Source: Paludibacter sp. (GTDB lineage Bacteria > Bacteroidota > Bacteroidia > Bacteroidales > Paludibacteraceae). From it: DNA of 58,552 nucleotides. The notes under the pieces were generated by a model. The model was not told the DNA's origin and made no database searches. It saw nothing but the letters and a program-made list of their open reading frames with translations. The position numbers were made by a program, and so were the translations under genes. This document shows, piece after piece, positions 32,784 through 42,143 of the stretch. Position 1 is the stretch's first letter, and each line of letters opens with the position of its first letter. The stretch is taken from assembly GCA_028692715.1 (NCBI GenBank), contig JAQUWU010000032.1, forward strand, positions 1 to 58,552, read 5' to 3'.

Positions 32784-33362
32784 TTAGTAATTTTCTTTTT
32801 CTACTTCGAAATAGGCTTGTGGATGAGCACAGGTTGGACAGGCTTTAGGCGCATTTTTACCTATATGAATATGACCACATTCGCGACATTGCCATACTGT
32901 TTGTTCATCTTCCCGAGAGAATACCGTTCCGTTTTCAACTCTTTTCTGTAAACGACGATAACGTTTTTCGTGCTGAGCTTCCACGGCTGCAATTTTACGC
33001 CAGGTTGCTGCAATATTTGCAAAGCCTTCTTTTTCTGCAATGTCGGCAAACATAGGATACAGTTCAGTCCATTCTTCGTTTTCGCCATCGGCTGCAGCTT
33101 TCAGATTTTCGGCAGTAGTCGATAAAATTCCGGCAGGATACGAGGCGGTAATTTCAACCATTCCACCTTCAAGATAGTTGAAGAACTTTTTTGCATGTTG
33201 TTTTTCCTGATCGGCAGTTTCTGCAAAAATGGCGGAAATTTGTTCAAAACCTTCTTTTTTTGCGATTTTTGCGAAGTAATTGTAACGCATACGTGCCTGA
33301 CTTTCACCGGCAAACGATTTCAACAGATTTTGTTCTGTTTGTGTTCCTTTTAGAGATTTCAT
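32784..33362 (-). CDS. rbr: Rubrerythrin
   Basis: 192 aa non-haem peroxidase. The first ~150 residues are the ferritin-like diiron domain with its E-x-x-R/H ligands in AGESQARMRYNYFA, ETADQEKQHAKKFF and AAVEAQHEKRYRRL. A C-terminal rubredoxin domain has CRECG and CPTC holding a single iron. It reduces hydrogen peroxide in anaerobes and oxygen-sensitive bacteria. The presence suggests an anaerobic or microaerobic lifestyle and is consistent with control by the PerR-like regulator, although no PerR box is evident near it. It has a leader of about 180 bases if the upstream TATCTTTG is its promoter. Confidence 0.95.
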   Translation of the reverse strand: MKSLKGTQTEQNLLKSFAGESQARMRYNYFAKIAKKEGFEQISAIFAETADQEKQHAKKFFNYLEGGMVEITASYPAGILSTTAENLKAAADGENEEWTELYPMFADIAEKEGFANIAATWRKIAAVEAQHEKRYRRLQKRVENGTVFSREDEQTVWQCRECGHIHIGKNAPKACPTCAHPQAYFEVEKENY

Positions 33363-33543
33363 AATTGAAAATGTTTTTTTAAGTGAGTTTTATATTTTAA
33401 TGTATGAGTTAGCGACTTATTAACTCTCGATTTGTCTGCTAACTGAAAAGTTGGAATATATTTTTTAAACATCCACAGTGCAATTAAACAAAAAGCAATT
33501 GGCGTCTTAATATAAAGAAAATCATAAATGCTTTCACATTCCA

Positions 33544-33584
33544 CAAAGATAGAAAAAAGGGTTGAGAAAAAAGCCCTATCTTTG
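33544..33584. promoter_or_regulatory. Divergent promoters of rubrerythrin and the ABC-F gene
   Basis: A minus-strand TATCTTTG (plus 33544-33551) points toward rubrerythrin and a plus-strand TATCTTTG at 33577-33584 points toward the ABC-F gene. The elements are 25 bases apart, so each lies in the other's -33 zone; simultaneous polymerase binding would clash. Confidence 0.5.
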
Positions 33585-33601
33585 CGTAAAATATTAAGTT
33601 T

Positions 33602-35488
33602 ATGATTAGTTATTTACAAGTAGAAAGCCTCACCAAATCTTTTGGCGATAATCTGCTTTTTGAAAATATTTCTTTCGGTATAGCCGACAACCAACGGGTA
33701 GCATTAATTGCCAAAAACGGAACAGGAAAAACCACTTTGCTGAATATTCTTGCAGGAAACGAAGATTATCAGGGTGGTACCATTTCATTCCGCAGGGATT
33801 TACGCATCGGTTATCTCGACCAAAATCCTGATTTCCCCAAGGAGCTTTCGGTGATCGATGCCTGTTTGCAAACCGATAATGAAGCTGTGAGAACCATTGC
33901 TGCGTATGAGCATTGCATGTTGACACAGAATCATGAGGATTTGGATGAAATTATCAATCAAATGGATTTGCACAAAGCCTGGGATTATGAAACCCGCATA
34001 ACACAAATTCTTGGCAAACTAAAAATTACCAATCTCGAACAATTGATAGGAGAACTCTCGGGTGGTCAGTTAAAACGCGTGGCACTGGCAAATGTGTTGA
34101 TTTCAGAACCCGATTTGTTGATCCTTGATGAGCCTACCAATCACCTTGATCTTGAAATGGTAGAATGGCTCGAAGATTTTTTGAAACGTTCTAGCATGGC
34201 TTTATTGATGGTGACGCACGACCGTTATTTTCTCGATCGGGTTTGTACAAATATTATGGAAATAGATCATCAGGGATTGTTCCAATATAATGGAAATTAT
34301 ACCTATTATCTTGAAAAACGTCAGGAACGAATTGAAAATTTTAATGCTGAATCAGAACGAACCATAAATCTTTATCGCAAGGAGCTGGATTGGATGCGAC
34401 GTCAGCCACAGGCACGTTCACATAAATCAAAATCAAGAGTTGAACGTTTCAGTGATATTGAAGAACGTGCTAAACTTCGTCGGAATAACGATTCGGTACA
34501 ATTGGATGTAAAAGCAAGTTATCTTGGCTCAAAAATTTTTGAAGCTAAATATGTTTCGAAAGCGTATGGCGATTTAAAAATTCTGGATAATTTTTATTAC
34601 AATTTTGCCCGTTTCGAAAAGATGGGAATTGTAGGTAAAAATGGAACTGGAAAATCTACTTTTCTGAAGATGTTGTTGGGCGAAGTGAAACCTGACAGCG
34701 GTTCGTTTGATATTGGCGAAACGGTGGTTTTTGGCTATTACAGTCAGGATGGACTGGCTTTCGACGAACAGATGAAAGTGATTGATGTAGTGCAGAATAT
34801 TGCAGAAGAGGTGAATTTGGGAAATGGCAAGAAAATGTCGGCATCCCAATTTTTACAACACTTTCTGTTTACGCCCGAAACACAATATAATTACGTATAC
34901 AAACTCAGTGGCGGTGAAAAGCGTCGGTTGTATCTTTGTACAGTATTGATGAAAAACCCGAATTTTTTGGTACTTGATGAACCAACAAACGATTTGGATA
35001 TTGTAACTCTGAACATTTTAGAAGATTATCTGCAATCGTTTAAGGGTTGTGTTATTGTGGTAAGTCACGATCGTTATTTTATGGATAAAGTGGTTGATCA
35101 TTTGATGGTTTTCAAAGGCGATGCCGAGCTAAAAGATTTCCCGGGAAATTATACCGATTACAGGGAGTGGAACGAATTGATGGAAGAACAGGAAAAGGAA
35201 GAAAAAAGTAAGAATCAAGAATCACGGACTAAGAATCAGGATAAAAATATTGAATACGAAACGAAAAACGAAGAAAGTCGTAAGATGACTTTCAAAGAAA
35301 AAAAAGAATTTGAAGCTTTGGAGAGCGAAATTCCTAAACTTGAAGCTGAAAAAGCTGAAATTGAAAGTCAACTCTCTACGGGAATACTAAGTAGCGATGA
35401 AATAATCAAAGCTTCTGAGCGTTTTTCGGAACTTACTGATTTGATTGACGGAAAAACCATGAGATGGCTGGAATTGAGTGAGATATAA
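33602..35488 (+). CDS. ABC-F family ATPase (Uup-like)
   Basis: 628 aa soluble protein with two ATPase domains and no membrane helices. The first Walker A is AKNGTGKTT (residues 37-45), signature LSGGQLKR, Walker B LLILDEPTNHLD; the second domain has GKNGTGKST, LSGGEKRR and FLVLDEPTNDLD. The linker between domains (about 230-300) is the ribosome-binding arm type. A C-terminal coiled coil (about 560-628) resembles that of Uup. ABC-F proteins act on ribosomes or, for Uup, affect DNA repair. The charged stretch near residues 535-560 (KEEKSKNQESRTKNQDKN) is low complexity. Confidence 0.93.
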   Translation: MISYLQVESLTKSFGDNLLFENISFGIADNQRVALIAKNGTGKTTLLNILAGNEDYQGGTISFRRDLRIGYLDQNPDFPKELSVIDACLQTDNEAVRTIAAYEHCMLTQNHEDLDEIINQMDLHKAWDYETRITQILGKLKITNLEQLIGELSGGQLKRVALANVLISEPDLLILDEPTNHLDLEMVEWLEDFLKRSSMALLMVTHDRYFLDRVCTNIMEIDHQGLFQYNGNYTYYLEKRQERIENFNAESERTINLYRKELDWMRRQPQARSHKSKSRVERFSDIEERAKLRRNNDSVQLDVKASYLGSKIFEAKYVSKAYGDLKILDNFYYNFARFEKMGIVGKNGTGKSTFLKMLLGEVKPDSGSFDIGETVVFGYYSQDGLAFDEQMKVIDVVQNIAEEVNLGNGKKMSASQFLQHFLFTPETQYNYVYKLSGGEKRRLYLCTVLMKNPNFLVLDEPTNDLDIVTLNILEDYLQSFKGCVIVVSHDRYFMDKVVDHLMVFKGDAELKDFPGNYTDYREWNELMEEQEKEEKSKNQESRTKNQDKNIEYETKNEESRKMTFKEKKEFEALESEIPKLEAEKAEIESQLSTGILSSDEIIKASERFSELTDLIDGKTMRWLELSEI

Positions 35489-35516
35489 ATAATAATCTGA
35501 GAATCAAATAAAAGAA

Positions 35517-36005
35517 ATGAGAATTAAAATCTTCAATTTTTTCATTTGTTGTGGACTATTTACTGCATTAGTAAGCTGCTCTTCGTTTCTATTAACGGAA
35601 ACGAGCTTTCAAGAGCATGAAAACTATGTTGTTTCAGATAATAATACTTTAAATGATACGATTTTAAGCATGGAATGTAGCTTGTTATCTATCAAAACAA
35701 GTGCTTTTGAAAATTTATCTTTTCCAATAAATAACAAAAAGCCAAGCTTGACTTTTATAAATAATGGAAGCTTCAAAGGTTTTGCTCTTTGCAATAGTTT
35801 CTTTGGAAAATATTCAAAAAGAGGAAATTCTATAAAATTTCGAAATAGTATGATGACACGGGTTAACTGTGGGGCAAATGACATTGAGAGTCTGATTACA
35901 GGAACTTTATCGGATGTTAATAACTACTCAATAAAAAATAATCAGTTGTTTTTAAAAAGAGGATCAGATGTTTTGATGGTATTTCAAATTGAAAGTTCCA
36001 ATTGA
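35517..36005 (+). CDS. META-domain (HslJ-like) lipoprotein
   Basis: 162 aa. The lipobox ALVSC places the lipid Cys at 21. The C-terminal ~90 residues match a META/HslJ fold: FKGFALCNSFFGKYSKRGNSIKF, MMTRVNCGAND-ES, and NYSIKNNQLFLKRGSDVLMVFQI. META proteins are small secreted or anchored beta proteins, some linked to stress resistance; function here is unknown. It follows the ABC-F gene by 28 bases. The similarity is by pattern rather than strict motif. Confidence 0.65.
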   Translation: MRIKIFNFFICCGLFTALVSCSSFLLTETSFQEHENYVVSDNNTLNDTILSMECSLLSIKTSAFENLSFPINNKKPSLTFINNGSFKGFALCNSFFGKYSKRGNSIKFRNSMMTRVNCGANDIESLITGTLSDVNNYSIKNNQLFLKRGSDVLMVFQIESSN

Positions 36006-36156
36006 ATGAAAGTTTGGTTTATTTGAATGGCAAAAAAAGTACATGGTTTCAAACCCCTCTAATTCTAGCTCATTAACATAAGAAGTATAGCTCATTTTGG
36101 ATAAAAATTGAGCAGCATTCAATAAGAATGTAAGTCATAAGTATCAATCTTTGTCC

Positions 36157-37839
36157 CTACCTTGTGTATTTTCTTTTTCTCAGCATCTGATAACCAATCC
36201 CGAAAATTATCAAAAACACTATTGGTAATAATACATTTATAATTTGCCAAAACGTTCTGTCACTTTGAGTAATTTTTTTATTCAACAATCGAAGTTGAAT
36301 TGTACGCGAACGTAATTGCATCCAACCATCGTTGTCGGTTAAATAGAGTACCGCATTCTGAATGAAATCTTTATTGCCGAATTGCTGATTCATATATCGG
36401 TCGAAGCCCAATGGAAAGGTCGTGCTATCACTGGCGATACCGTTTGTTTCGTTGCGAATGATATCTCCATCAGCTACAAAAATTTGTCTCGTTTTTACAC
36501 TTTCATTTCTGAAAGGGAGTTTGTTTGTGATTTCGGTGGGTAAAATACGGTTACTGAAATTTGATGGGAAAATACCATTTATCTCTACAGCCACCGGCAC
36601 AAAACTTAAATTGAAATAAGCTTTATCGGTTGGTTTCGGTATTTCATTTAAATTTATAGTAGCTGGAGTTCCAACAATATGAGTGTTGTCCGATGTGGCT
36701 AGTAAAAGGTTGAAATTTAGATTCGCATTTTCTCCTACTATGTCGATTCCCGAACAAAAATCAGCTTTCACTTCTGTAATATTTCTAGTTACAGTACTTT
36801 TTGGTGAGGTCAAAAGCAAAGGTCCATAATACCAGGGCGTTGGTTCAAATTGAGGAGTTGCATTTGCCGGAGCAATGTTAACCGGTACTGAAACACATTG
36901 AACATCTTGCAATAAAATAGGATTAATGCGAACTCCATATTTAAACAACTGATCGTTTAAATTCACATCCAATTCCATCGCTGGTGACATTCCTGTTGTG
37001 GATAAATTTTCTTTTGCCACTCTTACGCCGTCCAATAACCAAAGTACCCGACCACCATTCATTATGTACTGATCAATAATGAATTTTTCGTTTTCGCTAA
37101 AAGGCTGTTGTGGCTTTGCTATGATAATCGCTTTGTAGTCGTTTAATATTGAAGCGTCGGTACCAATTTTTCCACGGTCAATTTGAAAATAACGACTTAG
37201 CGATTTACTAATGTCATAGGTCTGGGCTTCATTCAATTCGCCATGTCCTTCGATAAAAGCAATTTTATTCACTATTTTGTTTGTCAATTGTCGAATGGCA
37301 TCGGTAATTTCAAACTCAAGATTTTCAATGGAGATATTCAGATTTTCTTCGCCGGAATTACCGCGGATATTTTTTAATAAACATACAGGAATCGTTTTCC
37401 CATTATATGAAATCTCAATCCATGGAAAAATAATTTTCTGTATGGATTTTCCCTCTTTATCACGCTCGTACACTTCAGTAGGGATTAATCCTTTTGATTG
37501 CAGCTCAGTATATTTTTTCTCTCGTTGCTCTGTGTTATCTGCCATTGATGGGTTGACATAACGAATGTTGATTGGTTTCTTGCTGTAAACCGAAAGTTCT
37601 TCTAATAGTTCTGTAGTCGATTTTTTCAAACGAAGAAATCCCGGATTCAGATCGCCCTCGAGATATACAACTATATCCAATGGAGCTGCAACATTTTTCA
37701 TCAAATCTTTGGTTTGAGTGGAAATGCTGTATCTTTTGTCCGAAGTCAGATCAATGCGAAAAAAATCGAAAAATGTTATGCTTACCAATGCCAGTAAACA
37801 CACAAAAAGGATGATATTTTTATAATTTTTAAATTTCAT
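36157..37839 (-). CDS. gldG: GldG, auxiliary component of the gliding ABC transporter
   Basis: 560 aa. A membrane helix at each end (ILFVCLLALVSITFFDFF and VLLPIVFLIIFGIGYQML) brackets a large extracytoplasmic DUF4350/ABC_transp_aux-type domain. GldG hallmarks are DKRYSISTQTKDLMKNV, PLDIVVYLEGDLNPGFLRL, KIAFIEGHGELNE, and YIMNGGRVLWLLDGV. In Flavobacteria GldF (permease) and GldG act with GldA. No gldF flanks it here; a CotH-type gene is upstream instead. Many non-gliding Bacteroidales carry GldG, so gliding cannot be concluded. Confidence 0.88.
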   Translation of the reverse strand: MKFKNYKNIILFVCLLALVSITFFDFFRIDLTSDKRYSISTQTKDLMKNVAAPLDIVVYLEGDLNPGFLRLKKSTTELLEELSVYSKKPINIRYVNPSMADNTEQREKKYTELQSKGLIPTEVYERDKEGKSIQKIIFPWIEISYNGKTIPVCLLKNIRGNSGEENLNISIENLEFEITDAIRQLTNKIVNKIAFIEGHGELNEAQTYDISKSLSRYFQIDRGKIGTDASILNDYKAIIIAKPQQPFSENEKFIIDQYIMNGGRVLWLLDGVRVAKENLSTTGMSPAMELDVNLNDQLFKYGVRINPILLQDVQCVSVPVNIAPANATPQFEPTPWYYGPLLLTSPKSTVTRNITEVKADFCSGIDIVGENANLNFNLLLATSDNTHIVGTPATINLNEIPKPTDKAYFNLSFVPVAVEINGIFPSNFSNRILPTEITNKLPFRNESVKTRQIFVADGDIIRNETNGIASDSTTFPLGFDRYMNQQFGNKDFIQNAVLYLTDNDGWMQLRSRTIQLRLLNKKITQSDRTFWQIINVLLPIVFLIIFGIGYQMLRKRKYTR

Positions 37840-37895
37840 AAATTGCTGTAAATCTATAAATTATTTTTGAGTTTATAAAATAGTTTTTGTAACCG

Positions 37896-39269
37896 TTAAT
37901 TTGGAATATTTGCGGCTCTAATCTTGAAATAATTATTGTTTGTTTCTAACAAACGATAAAAATCACAATTTCCCCAGTTTGCCGGTTTGTCTATTATTTC
38001 AGTATCTTCATTCGTGTCATTGTTTACAAAACCAGAAATTTTATTTTGCCAGTTAATAATGCGAGTCATACTTTTATCCGCCTGAAATAAATCATTATTA
38101 CTATCGCATAGCTCTTTAATATATTGAATATAAAGTGCTTTGTATTCCGGAATAGAAATGATTTTTTTTACCAGAGGTTGTGTGTCTTTTCCCCAGTTTA
38201 AAACATCCTGAGTTCCAGAATCAGATATTATTTCTGATGTCCCCAAGGTATTGTCGTAGTCGTATGGAATAAAATAAAATTTACCTGCAGAATCAAAATA
38301 AAAATAATAATTATTCTGATTAACCCAGTAATCGTCCCACATGCCACACATAACATTCACAGCATAGGTTCTCAGGAACAGCTCAATATCCATTTTTGAC
38401 GAAATCCAGTTTTTAAAATCATCGTCGGTTTTATTGTTCAGGTTAGTAATAAAATCGACTAGCTGAGATTTTGCCGTCTCAAGTTGCAACTCGTTGGTCT
38501 TCAAATCATAAACAGGTGTGTAAGTTTGTTCTAGCGTAACATTCTCAAGTCCCATTCTGGATTTATCAGAATTGCTTAAATCGGCTCCCCAGGCAGCTTT
38601 CCAAAGATTTCCCTTTGTGTCAGCAAATTTATCTTTACGGTTTTTGAGAAACTCTTCATCTACGGGTTCAACCATTTCGTAAACACCATAATATGCAGTT
38701 GTTGCATCTTCCTTTATTTTGATGCTTAACCTGCAATAACTTGATTGAGGAGCTGTCCAAACACCAAATCGTTCAAATAAATCGTAGCAATATATTTCAC
38801 GAACGTACATTGCATCGTCTTTGAACCATTTCAGATTGATTTTTTCGGCACCGGCTAATCGTTGAGCATTATTGAATTTTTTTAAATTCACCGAAAAACT
38901 GGCATGATGCCAAACGGGGTTAGTCGAATTATGAACTTCAGCAGTTGAACCTTCCGGTCTTCTCCGACTGGTATTTCCACGGATATGAATTCCTACATCC
39001 TGTAATGAAATTGTATGCCCGTCTTTTGTGAAACTAAAATCACTTTTTACATATTCTTCGTTATTCTTATTTGTATCAAAATCCAGTAATAGCTTATTCC
39101 ATTGTTCTGTAGAAACTTCCAATTTTATTTCAGGAATGACATCAATGTCATATATATATGTCGTCCCTAATGCTGTAATACTGTCGTTAAAATCTTGTTG
39201 CTCAGGCGGAACGATTAAATTACACGAAGCAAAAAGAATAACAATAATTATTAAGTAGGCGTATTTCAT
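37896..39269 (-). CDS. CotH-kinase-family lipoprotein
   Basis: 457 aa from ATG at 39269; the frame to 39308 lies past the promoter. The signal peptide MKYAYLIIIVILFASC gives a lipid Cys at 16. The CotH domain is seen in FSVNLKKFNNAQRLAGAEKINLKW, YGVYEMVEPVDEEFLKNR, and the acidic FYFIPYDYDNTLGTSE. CotH proteins are atypical protein kinases in spore-forming and many other bacteria. This one would face the cell exterior. Its adjacency to gldG (56 bases) suggests co-transcription; the meaning is unclear. Confidence 0.85.
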   Translation of the reverse strand: MKYAYLIIIVILFASCNLIVPPEQQDFNDSITALGTTYIYDIDVIPEIKLEVSTEQWNKLLLDFDTNKNNEEYVKSDFSFTKDGHTISLQDVGIHIRGNTSRRRPEGSTAEVHNSTNPVWHHASFSVNLKKFNNAQRLAGAEKINLKWFKDDAMYVREIYCYDLFERFGVWTAPQSSYCRLSIKIKEDATTAYYGVYEMVEPVDEEFLKNRKDKFADTKGNLWKAAWGADLSNSDKSRMGLENVTLEQTYTPVYDLKTNELQLETAKSQLVDFITNLNNKTDDDFKNWISSKMDIELFLRTYAVNVMCGMWDDYWVNQNNYYFYFDSAGKFYFIPYDYDNTLGTSEIISDSGTQDVLNWGKDTQPLVKKIISIPEYKALYIQYIKELCDSNNDLFQADKSMTRIINWQNKISGFVNNDTNEDTEIIDKPANWGNCDFYRLLETNNNYFKIRAANIPN

Positions 39270-39295
39270 TTTAAACTTTAGAGTTTTTAGAATTG

Positions 39296-39303
39296 CAAAG
39301 ATA
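39296..39303 (-). promoter_or_regulatory. -7 element of the CotH gene
   Basis: TATCTTTG on the minus strand, 26 bases before the chosen ATG. It supports the start at 39269 rather than 39308. Confidence 0.55.
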
Positions 39304-39418
39304 ATCATTTTATGTTGATTGGTATTTTATGTCATTCCTGTGAAATAGGGTGTTTAAAGCTGATTTTTTTGTTTCTGGTTGTAATTAAATATTATTAATT
39401 TTTACAATAATAATGTCT

Positions 39419-39450
39419 GTTGAGTGGGTGGATTTATTTTATTATCTTTG
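39419..39450 (+). promoter_or_regulatory. parAB promoter
   Basis: GTTG at 39419-39422, 20 bases, then TATCTTTG at 39443-39450. It lies about 297 bases upstream of parA. Confidence 0.5.
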
Positions 39451-39747
39451 CGAATCAGTTGTAAAAATGAGTGGTGAATACTAATATTGATGGCAATCAG
39501 AGCGTTGTGAAAAATACCCTTATTACTATTAAAGAAAGCGTTTGAAGATAAGTTGAAATGTAGTGTGACGAGGATTATTGGTAGTTGTTTTTTGTAAAAC
39601 AAACAAACGGAAAACAATAAATATTTATTATTTAAGTTAGCATCTACGTGTCGATAAGGTTTGTAAGCTCTTGAAAAATAATTGATAAAAGCTAAAAATT
39701 ATTCATTTTTCATAAAGTTTTAAATTTATAAAATCAATTCCTATAAT
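39451..39747 (+). other. Long leader or spacer before parA
   Basis: About 300 bases with no open frame of note. A small hairpin TTGTTTT/AAAACAA sits near 39585. It could hold an RNA element but I see no terminator or strong structure. Confidence 0.35.
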
Positions 39748-40515
39748 ATGGGTAAAATAATCTCGTTAGCTAATCAAAAGGGTGGTGTAGGTAAAACCAC
39801 AACAGCTATTAATTTGGCTGCATCATTAGCTACTTTGGGTAAAAAGGTTCTTTTGGTAGATGCCGATCCACAAGCCAACGCATCATCTGGTCTTGGTATC
39901 GACATCCGCAGCCTTGAATTTACTATTTACGAATGTTTGATTGATAACGTGCCTACAAAACAAGCAATTCACCCTACAGAAGTAGAGAATTTGTTTATTT
40001 TGCCATCACATATCGATTTAGTTGGTGCAGAAATTGAAATGTTGAATATGGAGAATCGTGAGCGTGTTATGCTGGGAATACTCAAACCATTGAAAGATGA
40101 ATATGATTATTTGTTGATTGATTGTTCGCCATCGTTGGGATTGATTACGGTAAACGCACTAACTGCTTCCGACTCAGTGATTATTCCGGTTCAATGTGAA
40201 TATTTTGCATTAGAAGGTATTAGCAAATTGTTGAATACCATTAAAATAATTAAAAGCAAATTAAATCCTGGCCTGGAAATTGAAGGATTCCTGCTGACTA
40301 TGTACGATAACCGTTTACGTTTGGCAAATCAGGTATATGCCGAAGTGAAAAAACATTTTCAGGGAATGGTTTTCGAAGCTGTAATCTGCAGAAATGTACG
40401 ATTAAGTGAAGCCCCAAGCTATGGAAAACCTGTTTTATTATATGATGCTGATTCAAAAGGATCGTCAAACTATATGGATATGGCAAAGGAATTAATTTCG
40501 AAAACCACTAAATAA
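39748..40515 (+). CDS. parA: Chromosome partitioning ATPase ParA/Soj
   Basis: 255 aa, length of the chromosomal (Soj) type. The deviant Walker A KGGVGKTT is at residues 11-18 with the signature Lys first; ADPQANASSGLG and LLIDCSPSLGLITVNAL (Walker B) follow, then PVQCEYFALEGIS. It binds DNA non-specifically as an ATP dimer and moves the ParB-parS complex during chromosome segregation. parB follows by 47 bases. Confidence 0.95.
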   Translation: MGKIISLANQKGGVGKTTTAINLAASLATLGKKVLLVDADPQANASSGLGIDIRSLEFTIYECLIDNVPTKQAIHPTEVENLFILPSHIDLVGAEIEMLNMENRERVMLGILKPLKDEYDYLLIDCSPSLGLITVNALTASDSVIIPVQCEYFALEGISKLLNTIKIIKSKLNPGLEIEGFLLTMYDNRLRLANQVYAEVKKHFQGMVFEAVICRNVRLSEAPSYGKPVLLYDADSKGSSNYMDMAKELISKTTK

Positions 40516-40525
40516 AAAACATTTT

Positions 40526-40540
40526 GCCCGATTATCGGGC
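40526..40540 (+). repeat. 15-base palindrome in the parA-parB spacer
   Basis: GCCCGAT-T-ATCGGGC is a perfect 7-1-7 palindrome located 11 bases after the parA stop. It is not the parS consensus (TGTT-x-CACGTG-x-AACA). A T-rich stretch (TTTC) follows weakly, so it may be an attenuator, an mRNA-stability hairpin or a protein site. Confidence 0.5.
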
Positions 40541-40562
40541 TGAGTTTCTTCGATAAAACAAT

Positions 40563-41438
40563 ATGATAAAAAATACAGGATTAGGTAGAGGTTTGGGTGC
40601 ATTGATTGATACAGAAAACATCACTACAAGTGGCTCATCGTCTATCAACGAAGTGGAGATGAGTTTGATTTTTGCAAATCCAAACCAACCACGAAGTCAC
40701 TTTGACGAGGAGGCATTGACCGAACTTGCATCTTCAATCAGAGAATTAGGTGTGATTTCGCCTATCACATTGCGTCAGAATGATGACGGAACGTATTTGA
40801 TTATTGCCGGTGAACGTCGTTTCAGAGCCTCGAAATTGGTGGGATTGAAAACGATTCCTGCCTATGTGAAAACAGCTGCTGATGAGCAGGTTATGGAGAT
40901 GGCGTTGATTGAAAATATTCAACGAGAGGATTTAAATGCTATTGAAATTGCACTGACTTTTTATCGTTTGATGGAAGAATACAAATTGACTCAGGAGCGA
41001 TTGAGCGAACGCGTAGGGAAGAAGCGTGCTACTATTGCAAATTATTTACGTTTATTACGTTTGCCTGCCGAAATTCAAATGGGCCTAAAAGATAAAAAAA
41101 TTGACATGGGACATGCCCGTGCCATTTTAGGGTTGAGTGAAGCTGCTGATCAGTTACATTTGTACGAATTGATTGTTGCAAATGAATATACTGTACGGAA
41201 AGTTGAAGAGTTGGTACGACAATTTGCCGAAATAGGAAGTTTTGATGTTAAAACAAAACCTATTCCAAATCCGGTAAAAGGACTTCAGGAATTCGATGAC
41301 TTAAAAGAGCAACTAAGTAAGGTCTTTAATACGAAAATTCAGTTTAGTTGTAATCCCGAAGGAAAAGGAAAAATAACCATTCCATTTTCAAACGATGAAG
41401 AATTGACACGTATTATGGAATTATTTGATAAAATTTAA
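40563..41438 (+). CDS. parB: Chromosome partitioning protein ParB/Spo0J
   Basis: 291 aa. The N-terminal CTPase motifs are visible: NPNQPRSHFDEEALTELASSI (box I type) and IAGERRFRASKLVG (GERRxRA). The central HTH includes LTQERLSERVGKKRATIANYLRLLRLP. The C-terminal dimerisation region is short, ending MELFDKI. ParB spreads from parS as a CTP-bound clamp. The operon continues with a DUF5683 gene 12 bases downstream. Confidence 0.95.
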   Translation: MIKNTGLGRGLGALIDTENITTSGSSSINEVEMSLIFANPNQPRSHFDEEALTELASSIRELGVISPITLRQNDDGTYLIIAGERRFRASKLVGLKTIPAYVKTAADEQVMEMALIENIQREDLNAIEIALTFYRLMEEYKLTQERLSERVGKKRATIANYLRLLRLPAEIQMGLKDKKIDMGHARAILGLSEAADQLHLYELIVANEYTVRKVEELVRQFAEIGSFDVKTKPIPNPVKGLQEFDDLKEQLSKVFNTKIQFSCNPEGKGKITIPFSNDEELTRIMELFDKI

Positions 41439-41450
41439 TATTATGTTTTT

Positions 41451-42116
41451 GTGAAACGAATCTTAAATATAATTATTATTTTTTTGTTTATTCTGATGAC
41501 TTTGAGTGCTCAGAATCAAATAAATAAAGAGAAGCCCCAGTTTTTAAAAGATTCAGTTTCTGGAATGCTATATAATGCTGATACGTTAAATACAACGGAA
41601 ATAGCAGCAAAGCAAGAATTTAAACCCGATCCGATTAAAGTGGTATGGATGGGTGCCATTATTCCCGGTTACGGTCAAATAATGAACAGAAAGTATTGGA
41701 AGCTCCCCATCGTTTATGGTGGTTTTTTGGGTTGTGCGTATGCTATCTCGATAAATTCAAGCATGTACGAAACATATAAAACAGCTTACAGGGATATTAT
41801 TGACACAGATCCTACAACAAGTAGTTTTTATGATATTTTACCTGAAGGGTATACTGTTGAAAATATTGGAGGAATAGATACTTATACCAGTATTTTGAAA
41901 ACTGGTCAGAATAGTTATAAACGTTATCGCGATTTAAGTATTATTGTAACGATAGGATATTATGCTATGACATTAGTTGATGCATTTGTTGATGCTCAAT
42001 TGTACGATTTTGATATAAGTCCCGATTTGTCAATGCGTTTTCAACCTACATTGATGGAAAATAACTATGGGTTTAAAAAGACGCTAGGCTTACAATGTAG
42101 TTTTAGATTAAAATAA
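41451..42116 (+). CDS. DUF5683 membrane protein
   Basis: 221 aa starting with GTG at 41451; the nearby ATG frame closes at once. A signal peptide (MKRILNIIIIFLFILMTLSAQ) is followed by the DUF5683 core, KVVWMGAIIPGYGQIMNRKYWKLPIVYGGFLG, then a second hydrophobic stretch near DLSIIVTIGYYAMTLVDAFVDA. DUF5683 genes often sit just behind parAB in Bacteroidetes, as here. Function unknown. It could be linked to the cell envelope through the next gene, a lytic transglycosylase. Confidence 0.85.
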   Translation: MKRILNIIIIFLFILMTLSAQNQINKEKPQFLKDSVSGMLYNADTLNTTEIAAKQEFKPDPIKVVWMGAIIPGYGQIMNRKYWKLPIVYGGFLGCAYAISINSSMYETYKTAYRDIIDTDPTTSSFYDILPEGYTVENIGGIDTYTSILKTGQNSYKRYRDLSIIVTIGYYAMTLVDAFVDAQLYDFDISPDLSMRFQPTLMENNYGFKKTLGLQCSFRLK

Positions 42117-42143
42117 AAATTTTCACTAAATATAATTTCTATA

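Noticed and set aside
33359-33544. 61-aa minus-strand frame upstream of rubrerythrin, starting with GTG and overlapping its ATG by four bases (ATGA)
   Set aside because: The TATCTTTG promoter lies at the frame's GTG, so the start would not be on the transcript. The only internal ATG gives a 37-aa basic peptide with no recognisable features. The overlap is probably chance, since the frame has no codon bias.
36061-36115. Hairpin GCTCA...TGAGC as terminator between the META lipoprotein and gldG genes
   Set aside because: The arms are short and interrupted, and no clear T-run follows on either strand.
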